Program-made: the position numbers and the translations under genes | Shown here: one piece after another, positions 10,638-19,661 of the stretch | Numbering within the stretch: the stretch's first letter is position 1 | Layout of the letters: each line of letters begins with the position of its first letter | Assembly (NCBI GenBank): GCA_963725645.1 | Contig: CAVRZD010000006.1 | Location: forward strand, 1,612,001 to 1,676,000 | DNA from: JALYZC01 sp963725645 | GTDB taxonomy: Bacteria; Actinomycetota; Thermoleophilia; Solirubrobacterales; Solirubrobacteraceae | DNA: 64,000 nt | Reading direction: 5' to 3' | Notes under the pieces: generated by a model | The model's input: the letters and a program-made list of their open reading frames with translations, nothing else | The model's database searches: none | What the model was told of the DNA's origin: nothing

Positions 10638-10687
10638 CGCGCGGCGAGTGTAGCGGCGGCATCGCGCCGCCGGCGCCGGTCGATCGG

Positions 10688-10715
10688 ACGTACGGGCGTA
10701 CGTGATAACGTACGC
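10688..10715 (+). promoter_or_regulatory. Perfect inverted repeat over the -10 of the XRE-cupin gene
   Basis: GCGTACGT (10696-10703), spacer GATA, then ACGTACGC (10708-10715) form a perfect 8-bp inverted repeat. It covers the likely -10 (TAACGT, 10706-10711), which ends 7 nt before the GTG at 10719. An extra half-site ACGTACG lies at 10688-10694. Position and symmetry suggest an operator, most simply for autoregulation by the XRE-family product. Confidence 0.6.
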
Positions 10716-10718
10716 ACA

Positions 10719-11309
10719 GTGGCCACCGAGACCGTCGAGAGCAACGGCATCCCGCCGATCGGTCCGCGCATCCGCGCGCTGCGCGAGGCCGAGGGCCTGT
10801 CGCTGCGGGACCTCGCCGAGCGCAGCGGCGTCAGCGCGCCGATGCTCTCGCAGGTCGAGCGCGGGGAGACGAGCCCGACGCTCGCGGTCGCGGGGCGGAT
10901 CGCCGCGGGCCTCGAGCTCCGCCTGTCGCAGCTCCTGCGCCTCGACGAGGGGGGCGCCGTCACCGTCGTTCGGGCTGCCGAGCGGCGCAAGGGCGGCGGC
11001 CGCGGCCATCGCTACGAGCTGCTCACGCCGCCGCTGCCCGGCCAGCGGGCGGAGGTGTCGCGCCACGTACTCGCCCCGGGCGCGCAGACCGGAGGTCCCG
11101 GGGACCCGCCCATGCACGAGCCCGGCAGCCGCGAGACCGCCGTGGTCGAGTCCGGGCCGGTCGTCCTCACCTGCGACGGCGACCGTCACGAGCTCGCCGC
11201 CGGCGACACGGTGACGTTCGACGCCGACCTGCCCCACCACTTCGAGAACCCCGGAACGCGGGACGCGGTGCTGCTCGCCGTCGTGAGCGCCGGCCTGCGC
11301 CGCAGCTGA
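10719..11309 (+). CDS. XRE-family transcriptional regulator with cupin domain
   Basis: The 196-residue protein has an N-terminal helix-turn-helix (about residues 14-68, IRALREAEGLSLRDLAERSG then APMLSQVERGETSPTLAVAGRIA) and a C-terminal cupin-2 sensor barrel (about 105-190, HEPGSRETAVVESG and AAGDTVTFDADLPHHFEN). This architecture is common among regulators that sense a small metabolite or metal-bound ligand. It starts with GTG and seems leaderless. It lies 13 nt before leuC and is probably cotranscribed with leuCD, so it may adjust leucine-pathway expression as well as its own. The ligand is not predictable. Confidence 0.88.
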   Translation: MATETVESNGIPPIGPRIRALREAEGLSLRDLAERSGVSAPMLSQVERGETSPTLAVAGRIAAGLELRLSQLLRLDEGGAVTVVRAAERRKGGGRGHRYELLTPPLPGQRAEVSRHVLAPGAQTGGPGDPPMHEPGSRETAVVESGPVVLTCDGDRHELAAGDTVTFDADLPHHFENPGTRDAVLLAVVSAGLRRS

Positions 11310-11322
11310 TACGAGGATGCCG

Positions 11323-12696
11323 ATGCCACAGACGCTGTTCGACAAGATCTGGGCGGCCCACGAGGTCGCGGACAACCTGCTCTACATCGACCTGCACCTG
11401 GTGCACGAGGTCACCAGCCCGCAGGCGTTCGACGGCCTACGCCTCGAGGGTCGCCCGGTGCGGCGGCCCGACCGTACGCTGGCGACGGCCGACCACAACG
11501 TGCCGACCGACGGTACGCCGGCCGCGATCCACATCCGCGACGAGCTCTCGCGCCTGCAGGTCGAGACCCTGGAGCGCAACTGCGAGGAGTTCGGCATCCC
11601 GATCTACTCGCTGGGCTCCGACCGCCAGGGCATCGTGCACGTCATCGGGCCAGAGCTCGGGGTCACCCAGCCGGGCATGACGATCGTGTGCGGCGACTCG
11701 CACACCGCGACCCACGGCGCCTTCGGAGCGCTCGCCTTCGGCATTGGCACGAGCGAGGTCGAGCACGTACTGGCGACGCAGTGCCTCGCCCAGCAGAAGC
11801 CGCGTTCCATGCGCATCCGTTACGAGGGCGAGCTCGGGTTCGGCGTCACCGCCAAGGACCTGATCCTCGGGACGATCGGCCAGATGGGGGTCGAGGGCGC
11901 GGTGGGCCACGTGGTCGAGTACTCCGGCCCGGCGATCGGGGCGATGTCGATGGAGGGCCGCATGACGGTCTGCAACATGACGATCGAGGGCGGCGGCCGC
12001 GCGGGCATGGTCGCGCCCGACGACACCACCTTCGCCTGGGTCGAGGGCCGCGCGGGCGCGCCCGCGGAGTTCGAGGCGGCCGTTGAGAGTTGGCGCGACC
12101 TGCGCACCGACGACGGGGCCGAGTTCGACCGCGACATCGAGGTCGACGCCGGGGCGCTCTCCCCGATGGTCACCTGGGGCACGACGCCGGGCATGGTCGT
12201 CGGAGTCACCGACGCCGTCCCCGAGCCGCGCTCGGAGGGCGACGAGCGGGCCCTGCAGTACATGGCGCTCGAGCCCGGCACGCCGATGCGGGATATCCCG
12301 ATCGAGCGCGTGTTCGTGGGCTCGTGCACGAACTCGCGCATCGGCGACCTGCGCGCCGCCGCGGAGGTCGTGGACGGGCGCCGGGTGGCCGACGGCGTGC
12401 GCGCGATGGTCGTCCCCGGCTCGGTGCCGGTGAAGACCCAGGCCGAGGCGGAGGGCCTGCACGACGTGTTCGAGGCCGCCGGCTTCGAGTGGCGCGGCGC
12501 GGGCTGCTCGATGTGCCTCGGGATGAACCCCGACATCCTCCAGCCGGGCGAGCGCTGCGCGTCCACGTCCAACCGCAACTTCGAGGGCCGCCAGGGTCGC
12601 GGCGGCCGCACCCACCTCGTGTCACCCCAGATGGCCGCGGCAGCCGCGGTCGAGGGGCACTTCGTCGACATCCGCGACTGGGAAGGCGGGCGCTGA
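11323..12696 (+). CDS. leuC: 3-isopropylmalate dehydratase large subunit
   Basis: LeuC with LeuD isomerises 2- to 3-isopropylmalate, and (R)-citramalate to erythro-3-methylmalate in the citramalate pathway. The aconitase-fold protein has the three [4Fe-4S] cysteines at residues 335 (VFVGSCTNSR), 395 and 398 (GCSMCLGMNPD), plus CGDSHTATHGAFGALAFGIG near 125. Length (457 aa) is normal. Two in-frame ATGs occur at 11317 and 11323; I prefer 11323 because GAGG at 11313-11316 is then 6 nt away, while it would abut the first ATG. It overlaps leuD by one base. Confidence 0.96.
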   Translation: MPQTLFDKIWAAHEVADNLLYIDLHLVHEVTSPQAFDGLRLEGRPVRRPDRTLATADHNVPTDGTPAAIHIRDELSRLQVETLERNCEEFGIPIYSLGSDRQGIVHVIGPELGVTQPGMTIVCGDSHTATHGAFGALAFGIGTSEVEHVLATQCLAQQKPRSMRIRYEGELGFGVTAKDLILGTIGQMGVEGAVGHVVEYSGPAIGAMSMEGRMTVCNMTIEGGGRAGMVAPDDTTFAWVEGRAGAPAEFEAAVESWRDLRTDDGAEFDRDIEVDAGALSPMVTWGTTPGMVVGVTDAVPEPRSEGDERALQYMALEPGTPMRDIPIERVFVGSCTNSRIGDLRAAAEVVDGRRVADGVRAMVVPGSVPVKTQAEAEGLHDVFEAAGFEWRGAGCSMCLGMNPDILQPGERCASTSNRNFEGRQGRGGRTHLVSPQMAAAAAVEGHFVDIRDWEGGR

Positions 12697-13256
12697 TGGA
12701 CCCGATCACCATCGTCCACGGCGGCGTCACGGTCCTCGACCGCGCCGACGTCGACACCGACCAGATCATCCCCAAGCAGTTCCTCAAGCGCGTCGAGCGC
12801 ACCGGCTTCGGGGAGTACCTCTTCTACGACTGGGCGAAGGAGCCCGGCTGGGAGCTCCCGAGGAACCCGATTCTCGCCACCGGGCGCAACTTCGGCTGCG
12901 GCTCCTCCCGCGAGCACGCCCCGTGGGCGTTGGAGGACTACGGGTTCCGGGCGATCATCGCGCCCAGCTTCGGCGACATCTTCTATTCCAACTGCACGAA
13001 GATCGGCCTGCTGCCGGTCGTGCTGGCGGAGGAGGAGGTGCGCGCGGTCATGGCCGAGGGCGAGGCCGCGATCGACCTCGAGGTCCAGGAGGTCGAGTTC
13101 GCGGGCGGCGTGTCGCGCTTCGAGATCGATCCGGACATCAAGTACCGCCTGATGAACGGGCTGGACGACATCGGGCAGTCGCTGGAGCGCATCGACGACA
13201 TCGCGCGCTTCGAGCGCGAGCGCGAGCGAACCGGCCCGGTCACGACCGATGTGTGA
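12696..13256 (+). CDS. leuD: 3-isopropylmalate dehydratase small subunit
   Basis: This is the 186-residue small subunit forming the swivelling domain that completes the LeuCD active site. It has DTDQIIPKQFLKRV near residue 22 and the substrate-binding loop FGCGSSREHAPWAL near residue 67, both diagnostic for LeuD. TGATG overlap with leuC implies coupled translation and a 1:1 complex. A short hairpin begins 2 nt after its stop (13258-13273), consistent with the end of the xre-leuC-leuD unit. Confidence 0.96.
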   Translation: MDPITIVHGGVTVLDRADVDTDQIIPKQFLKRVERTGFGEYLFYDWAKEPGWELPRNPILATGRNFGCGSSREHAPWALEDYGFRAIIAPSFGDIFYSNCTKIGLLPVVLAEEEVRAVMAEGEAAIDLEVQEVEFAGGVSRFEIDPDIKYRLMNGLDDIGQSLERIDDIARFERERERTGPVTTDV

Positions 13257-13257
13257 A

Positions 13258-13273
13258 ATCCTTTCGGAGGGAT
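13258..13273 (+). terminator. Short hairpin after leuD
   Basis: ATCCTT-TCGG-AGGGAT folds into a 6-bp stem (one G-U pair) starting 2 nt after the leuD stop. It lacks a following U-tract, so termination is uncertain. Confidence 0.35.
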
Positions 13274-13371
13274 AGCTCGCGGGCCAGGGAAGGGGTGCCG
13301 CGGGGTCAATCGGAAGCTTGCGGGGGCAGGGAAACGCAGATCCGCGAGCGGACCCGCGGGAGGGTCAACAC

Positions 13372-14193
13372 ATGAAGAAGCTCAAGCTGTGCGTCGCGTG
13401 CGCCCCGGTGCTCGCTGCGCTCGCGCTCGCGCCCGCCGCATCGGCGTGGGCCCCGGCTGCCACGGCGGCCATCCATCCCGGCGTGCAGACGTTCACGGAG
13501 GGGGCCCAGTGCACGTCGAACTTCATCTTCACGAGCGGTTCGACCGTGTACGTCGGCCAGGCGGCCCACTGCTCCGGCACCGGCGCGGCGACGGACACCG
13601 ACGGGTGCACGAGCCAGTCGCTGCCGATCGGGACGAAGGTCGACGTGACGGGCGCCAGCAAGCAGGGGACGCTGGTCTACAACTCGTGGATCACGATGCA
13701 GGCGAAGGGCGAGACCAATCCCGACACCTGCGCCTTCAACGACCTGGCGCTGGTGCAGCTCGACCCGTCCGACGTCGCCAAGGTCAACCCGTCCGTGCCC
13801 GGCTTCGGCGGGCCCACGGGCGTGGCCGAGGCCCCGACGAGCGCCGGAGCCACCGTCTACACCTACGGGAACTCCGAGCTCCGCGGCGGCGTCACGAAGC
13901 TCAGCCCGAAGCAGGGGGCCGTCGTTCAGCAGCAGGGCAACGGCTGGAGTCGTGACGTCTACACCGTGACGCCCGGGATCCCCGGCGACTCCGGCAGCGG
14001 GTTCCTCGACTCCAGCGGCAAGGCCATCGGCGTGCTCAGCACGGTGCAGCTCGCGCCGCTGGCGGCGTCGAACGGCGTGGGCGACCTCGCACGCGAGATC
14101 ACCTATATGCACGCCAACGCCAACGGCGCGAACGTCGAGCCGGGCACGCAGCAGTTCAACGCGAACCTGGTCGGCGCCATCCTCGGCGCCTGA
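13372..14193 (+). CDS. Secreted trypsin-like serine protease
   Basis: The 273-residue protein has a signal peptide (MKKLKLCVACAPVLAALALAPAASA) and a chymotrypsin-fold domain. The triad is visible as His in GQAAHCSGTG, Asp in AFNDLALVQLD, and Ser in PGIPGDSGSGFLDSSG. The GDSGSG motif and short length resemble streptogrisin/trypsin-like secreted peptidases, without a clear propeptide or PDZ domain. The start is well supported by a GGGAGGG SD (13358-13364) 7 nt upstream, unlike most unit-leading genes here. It stands between leuD and leuB but has no evident link to leucine synthesis. Confidence 0.88.
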   Translation: MKKLKLCVACAPVLAALALAPAASAWAPAATAAIHPGVQTFTEGAQCTSNFIFTSGSTVYVGQAAHCSGTGAATDTDGCTSQSLPIGTKVDVTGASKQGTLVYNSWITMQAKGETNPDTCAFNDLALVQLDPSDVAKVNPSVPGFGGPTGVAEAPTSAGATVYTYGNSELRGGVTKLSPKQGAVVQQQGNGWSRDVYTVTPGIPGDSGSGFLDSSGKAIGVLSTVQLAPLAASNGVGDLAREITYMHANANGANVEPGTQQFNANLVGAILGA

Positions 14194-14206
14194 GCCCTCC
14201 CCGGCC

Positions 14207-14239
14207 CCGGCACGGCGGGTACAGTGCCCGCCGTGCCGG
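14207..14239 (+). promoter_or_regulatory. Long perfect inverted repeat enclosing the leuB -10 and start
   Basis: CCGGCACGGCGGG (14207-14219) and CCCGCCGTGCCGG (14227-14239) are perfectly complementary 13-mers around a 7-nt loop. The loop holds TACAGT (14220-14225), a -10 hexamer ending 7 nt before the GTG at 14233. It could be an operator for leuB, a terminator for the upstream protease, or, in read-through RNA, a hairpin masking the leuB start. Confidence 0.6.
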
Positions 14240-15270
14240 CGCGCCGCATCGTCACGCTCCCCGGCGACGGGATCGGGCCGGAGATCCTGGCGCCGGCCCT
14301 CGACGTCCTCAACGAGCTGGGCGACTTCGAGTTCGAGGAGCACGTCTTCGGCGGCGCCGCGATCGACGCCCACGGCACGGCGCTGCCCGACGAGGTGCTC
14401 GAGGCCTGCCGCACCGCCGACGCCGTGCTGCTCGCGGCGGTCGGCGGCCCGAAGTGGGACACGACCGACCCGGCGGCGCCGCGCCCCGAGCAGGGACTGC
14501 TCGGCCTGCGCAAGGGCCTCGGGCTGTACGCGAACCTGCGGCCCGTGCGGCCGCTGCCCGCGCTCTACGACGCGAGCCCGCTGCGCCGCGAGGTGATCGA
14601 GGGCACCGACCTGCTCGTCGTGCGCGAGCTCACGGGCGGCATCTACTTCGGCGAGAAGACGCGAACCGACGACGCCGCGAGCGACGTGTGCACCTACACC
14701 GTGGGCGAGATCGAGCGCATCGCCCGCACCGCATTCCGCGCCGCGCGCTCGCGGGTGACGAGCGTCGACAAGGCCAACGTGCTCGAGACCTCGCGGCTGT
14801 GGCGGGAGGTGGTCCACCGGGTGCACGGTGCGGAGTTCCCCAACATCGAGCTCGAGCACCTGCTCGTCGACAACGCCGCCATGAAGCTCATCGCGGCGCC
14901 GCGGCACTTCGACGTGATCCTGACCGAGAACATGTTCGGCGACATCCTCAGCGACGAGGCGGCGATGCTCACGGGCTCGATCGGCATGCTCCCGAGCGCG
15001 TCGCTCGGCGACGGCGGACCCGGCCTGTTCGAGCCCGTCCACGGGTCGGCGCCCGACATCGCCGGCCGGGGACAGGCCAATCCGCTGGCGATGTTCCTCT
15101 CCGCCGCGCTCATGCTGCGGCACGGCCTCGGTATGCAGGACGAGTCCGCCGCTCTAGAATCGGCCGTCGACCGCGCGCTCGACGCCGGTCTGCGAACCCC
15201 CGACCTGGGCGGGACGGCGACGACCGCCGAGGCCACCCGGGCGGTGCTCTCACAGCTCCAAGGAGACTGA
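14233..15270 (+). CDS. leuB: 3-isopropylmalate dehydrogenase
   Basis: LeuB oxidatively decarboxylates 3-isopropylmalate with NAD+ to 2-oxoisocaproate; it can also serve the citramalate route on methylmalate. The 345-residue protein shows the family start ITLPGDGIGPE (here IVTLPGDGIGPEI), the substrate loop LLGLRKGLGLYANLRP, TGGIYFGEK, VDKANVLETSRLWR, and the NAD-binding GSAPDIAGRGQANPLA. I prefer GTG 14233 over GTG 14224: it is 7 nt after TACAGT, giving a leaderless start at the first conserved residues. ilvE follows after 1 nt with its own SD. Confidence 0.95.
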   Translation: MPARRIVTLPGDGIGPEILAPALDVLNELGDFEFEEHVFGGAAIDAHGTALPDEVLEACRTADAVLLAAVGGPKWDTTDPAAPRPEQGLLGLRKGLGLYANLRPVRPLPALYDASPLRREVIEGTDLLVVRELTGGIYFGEKTRTDDAASDVCTYTVGEIERIARTAFRAARSRVTSVDKANVLETSRLWREVVHRVHGAEFPNIELEHLLVDNAAMKLIAAPRHFDVILTENMFGDILSDEAAMLTGSIGMLPSASLGDGGPGLFEPVHGSAPDIAGRGQANPLAMFLSAALMLRHGLGMQDESAALESAVDRALDAGLRTPDLGGTATTAEATRAVLSQLQGD

Positions 15271-15271
15271 C

Positions 15272-16207
15272 GTGGACCAAGCCGACCTCATCTGGATGAA
15301 CGGAGACTTCGTCGCCTGGGAGGACGCCAAGGTCCACGTACTCACCCATGGCCTGCACTACGGCACCGGCGTCTTCGAGGGCATCCGAGCCTACGACACG
15401 GAGCTCGGCACAGCGATCTTCCGTCACCGCGACCACCTCGACCGGCTGTTCCGTTCGGCCGGGCTGTACCACATGCCGATCCCCTACACGCTGGAGGAGC
15501 TGCGCGCGGCGACGCACGAGCTGATCGTGCGCAACAACCTGCGCTCCTGCTACATCCGCCCGATCGCGTTCCGCGGGTACGGCCAGATGGGCCTCTACCC
15601 GCTCGACGCGCCGGTCGACGTCTCGATCGCGGTCTGGGAGTGGGGGGCCTACCTCGGCGAGGAGGGCAAGCAGCGGGGCATTCGCGCGAAGGTGTCCTCG
15701 TGGCGGCGCATCAGCGGCGACTCCTTGATCCCGCACGCGAAGGCGTCCGGGCAGTACCTCAACAGCGTCCTGGCCAAGATCGAGAGCCAGAAGGCCGGGT
15801 ACGAGGAGGCGATCCTGCTCGACGACATCGGCCACGTGTGCGAGGGCTCGGGCGAGAACATCTTCGTCATCCGCGACGGCGAGATCGCCACGCCCCCGTC
15901 GACCGCGGGCATCCTCGACGGGATCAACCGGCGCTCCGTTTGCACGATCGCCGAGGACCTCGGGCACCGCGTGGTGCACCGCGACATCGACCGCGGCGAG
16001 CTGTACATGGCCGACGAGGTGTTCTTGACCGGGACGGCGGCCGAGCTGGTGCCCGTCCGCGAGGTCGACGACCACACCGTGGGCGGGGGCGAGCCGGGGC
16101 CGATCACCCGCGAGCTGCAGCGGGCCTTCGACGACGCGCTGCATGGCCGCACCGAGCGCTACCGCGACTGGCTCGACGTGGTCAAGGTTCCCACGAAGGC
16201 CGCCTGA
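15272..16207 (+). CDS. ilvE: Branched-chain amino-acid aminotransferase
   Basis: This PLP fold-type IV transaminase interconverts leucine, isoleucine and valine with their 2-oxo acids. The 311-residue protein has HVLTHGLHYGTGVFEGIRAY near residue 24, the PLP lysine at residue 157 in LIPHAKASGQYLNS, and EGSGENIFVIRDG and TAGILDGINRRSV in the C-terminal half, all typical of IlvE rather than D-amino-acid or ADC lyase relatives. The GTG start has an AAGGAGA SD (15260-15266) inside the end of leuB, so leuB and ilvE form an operon. Confidence 0.95.
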   Translation: MDQADLIWMNGDFVAWEDAKVHVLTHGLHYGTGVFEGIRAYDTELGTAIFRHRDHLDRLFRSAGLYHMPIPYTLEELRAATHELIVRNNLRSCYIRPIAFRGYGQMGLYPLDAPVDVSIAVWEWGAYLGEEGKQRGIRAKVSSWRRISGDSLIPHAKASGQYLNSVLAKIESQKAGYEEAILLDDIGHVCEGSGENIFVIRDGEIATPPSTAGILDGINRRSVCTIAEDLGHRVVHRDIDRGELYMADEVFLTGTAAELVPVREVDDHTVGGGEPGPITRELQRAFDDALHGRTERYRDWLDVVKVPTKAA

Positions 16208-16213
16208 GCACGC

Positions 16214-16219
16214 TACCCT
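16214..16219 (+). promoter_or_regulatory. -10 hexamer TACCCT of the cimA leader transcript
   Basis: TACCCT lies 8 nt before the ATG of the small ORF at 16228, without an SD. The layout copies that of the leuA leader. Confidence 0.4.
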
Positions 16220-16227
16220 CAGGGCCC

Positions 16228-16278
16228 ATGTCACGGGCCCCCGCGTGCCGGCGAATTATCCCCGCGGCCCAGCGCTGA
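16228..16278 (+). CDS. Putative leader peptide of cimA with tandem Ile codons (16 aa)
   Basis: The ORF encodes MSRAPACRRIIPAAQR, ending at TGA 16276-16278. It holds an Ile-Ile pair encoded by ATT-ATC; ATT is very rare in this genome, where ATC is used almost exclusively. It precedes cimA by 46 nt, and CimA feeds isoleucine synthesis, so tandem Ile codons would make sense as a sensor of charged tRNA-Ile. The codon enrichment is modest (2 of 16), so this is weaker than the leuA leader. The matching RNA fold and leaderless-type promoter raise the likelihood. Confidence 0.45.
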   Translation: MSRAPACRRIIPAAQR

Positions 16279-16302
16279 CGCTGACCGCTGCCGGAATTCG
16301 CC
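16250..16302 (+). promoter_or_regulatory. Attenuation-like RNA fold before cimA
   Basis: GGCGAATT (16250-16257), which includes the rare ATT stall codon, is perfectly complementary to AATTCGCC (16295-16302). Enclosed is a hairpin: GCGG (16264-16267) with CCGC (16285-16288) and CAGCG (16270-16274) with CGCTG (16279-16283) around a CTGA loop that contains the leader stop codon. The right arm ends about 11 nt before the cimA SD (GAAAGGA). A stalled ribosome would release this right arm. No U-tract is visible. Confidence 0.45.
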
Positions 16303-16324
16303 CCTCCTGCACGAAAGGACCCCC

Positions 16325-17949
<1,625 letters not shown>

Positions 17950-17950
<1 letters not shown>

Positions 17951-19062
17951 TGCCTGATCCACCCATCCCGCTCGCCCGGCCGGTCCTGGGGTCGGAGGAG
18001 GAGGCGGCGGTGCTCGCGGTGCTCCGCTCGGGGCGGCTGTCCCTCGGTCCCAGGGTCGCGGAGTTCGAGGCGGCGTTCGCCGGCTGGCTGGGCGTCGCCC
18101 ACGCGAGCGCCGTGTCGAGCGGCACGGCCGGGCTGCACCTGGCGCTGCGCGCGGTCGGGGTGAGCGACGGCGACGAGGTCGTGACCTCGCCGTTCTCGTT
18201 CGTCGCCTCGGCCAACGTGATGGTCTACGAGCGTGCCCGGCCCGTGTTCGCCGACATCGACCCGGTCACTCTCAACCTGGCCCCCGACGCCGCGGCGGCC
18301 GCCCTCACCGACCGCACCGCCGCGGTCCTGCCCGTCCACATCTTCGGCTACCCGGCCGACTTGCCGGCCTTCGAGCGCCTCGGCCGCCCGATCGTGGAGG
18401 ACGCCTGCGAGGCACTCGGCGCGGAGCACGCCGATGGGACGCGCGTGGGCGCCCGCGGCCATCCCGCGGTGTTCGGCTTCTACGCCAACAAGCAGCTCAC
18501 GACGGGCGAGGGCGGCATGGTGACGCTGGGGGACGCGGCGCTCAAGGAGCGCATCGACTCGGAGCGCAACCAGGGGCGCGCGCCCGATATGGACTGGCTC
18601 GACCACGACCGGCTCGGGTTCAACTACCGCCTCTCGGACCTCGCCTGCGGGCTCGGCCTGGCGCAGCTCGGGCGCCTCGACGACCTGCTCGCCGCGCGAT
18701 CACGCGCGGCCGACGCCTACCGGGCGGCGCTGGCGGGGATCGAGGGCCTCGAACTGCCGTGTCCGGACGCCGGCGGCAACCGCCGCGGCTGGTTCGTGTT
18801 CGTCGTGCAGCTCCCGCGTGGAGTCGACCGCGGGGCGACCGTGCGGACGCTGGCCGCGCGCGGGATCCAGAGCAAGCCATACCTCCCGGCGATCCACCTG
18901 ATGTCGTTCTACCGCGAGCGATTCGGGCATCGCGAGGGCGAGTTCCCGGTCTGCGAGGACGTGGCGGCCCGCTCGCTCGCGCTGCCGTTCTTCCCGGAGA
19001 TGACCGACGTCGAGGTGGAGCGCGTAGCCGTCGCGCTGCGCGGCGCGCTCGAGCCCGCTTGA
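17950..19062 (+). CDS. DegT/DnrJ/EryC1/StrS-family aminotransferase
   Basis: This 370-residue PLP-dependent fold-type I enzyme belongs to the sugar aminotransferase family. It has SSGTAGLHLALRAVGV (PLP phosphate region), FSFVASANVMVYERARPVFADID, the substrate-binding EDACEALGAEH, and the PLP lysine in FGFYANKQLTTGEGG. Such enzymes aminate nucleotide-linked keto-sugars for cell-surface glycans or secondary metabolites. No sugar epimerase, dehydratase or glycosyltransferase lies next to it. The TGATG overlap with cimA implies cotranscription with an isoleucine-pathway gene, an unexpected pairing. Confidence 0.92.
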
Positions 19063-19080
19063 GTCCCGGCCGACAACCGG

Positions 19081-19086
19081 CACAAT
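19081..19086 (+). promoter_or_regulatory. -10-like hexamer CACAAT
   Basis: CACAAT (one mismatch from TACAAT) lies 8 nt before the ATG at 19095; no SD is present. Weaker than the others but in the same register. Confidence 0.3.
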
Positions 19087-19094
19087 CCAGGGTC

Positions 19095-19637
19095 ATGGTG
19101 CAGGACGGCAGCGGCCAGCCGAACGCGGACGTGGACCTCGCAGCGCTTCCGCCGCCATCGCCCGCGCCCGCGTCCACCGACGTCGACCTCGACGCGCTCC
19201 CGCCGCCGGCGCGGCCGGGAACGGGCGGGATCGACCTGACCGTGCGCCGTCCGCGCCGCGTGCGACCGGCGCGCCGCGACCCGGTCGCACGGATCGTTGC
19301 GCGCGACCGCAAGCGCCGCCGCCAGGCGCGCGCGCTCGGCGCCGCGGGCTTCGTGCTCGCCGCCGTGGTGCCCGCGCTGCTCTTCCACCGGGTGATCGTC
19401 GACATCGCGCACGAGTTCCGGCTCGACGCGCGGTACCTGCTCGAGTGGGCACCCTGGGTCCTGCTCGTCCTCGGCCTCGCGTTCCTGCTCCCGGTCGCCT
19501 ACTCCGCCGGGCTGGACCCGGACAGCCGACATTTCCCGCGGTTCCGCCGTGCGTACGCCGGCTGGGGAATCACGCTGTACCTGCTCGGCATCGCCCTGGC
19601 CACGCAGGTGGCCCAGCTGTACGCGCTGCACCACTGA
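19095..19637 (+). CDS. Small membrane protein with Pro-rich cytosolic N-terminus
   Basis: The 180-residue protein has an N-terminal low-complexity region with an imperfect repeat of the type DVDLAALPPP/DVDLDALPPP (residues about 13-36), a strongly basic segment (RRPRRVRPARRD, RDRKRRRQARA), then three predicted membrane helices (about 78-95, 113-137, 155-173). I recognise no family. The basic stretch before the first helix predicts a cytosolic N-terminus. It precedes argH by 24 nt, but argH has its own leaderless-type -10. Confidence 0.7.
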   Translation: MVQDGSGQPNADVDLAALPPPSPAPASTDVDLDALPPPARPGTGGIDLTVRRPRRVRPARRDPVARIVARDRKRRRQARALGAAGFVLAAVVPALLFHRVIVDIAHEFRLDARYLLEWAPWVLLVLGLAFLLPVAYSAGLDPDSRHFPRFRRAYAGWGITLYLLGIALATQVAQLYALHH

Positions 19638-19647
19638 CCCGCGCGCT

Positions 19648-19653
19648 TACACT
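19648..19653 (+). promoter_or_regulatory. -10 hexamer TACACT of argH, leaderless type
   Basis: TACACT ends 8 nt before the argH ATG at 19662, without an SD. Confidence 0.5.
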
Positions 19654-19661
19654 GGCGCGTC

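Noticed and set aside
14224..14232. GTG 14224 as the leuB start
   Set aside because: It lies in the hairpin loop inside the -10; GTG 14233 is 7 nt after the -10 and matches the conserved LeuB N-terminus.
13306..15123. 605-codon minus-strand open frame over the protease and leuB
   Set aside because: Antisense shadow of two well-supported genes, with His/Arg/Asp-rich composition and no start signal.
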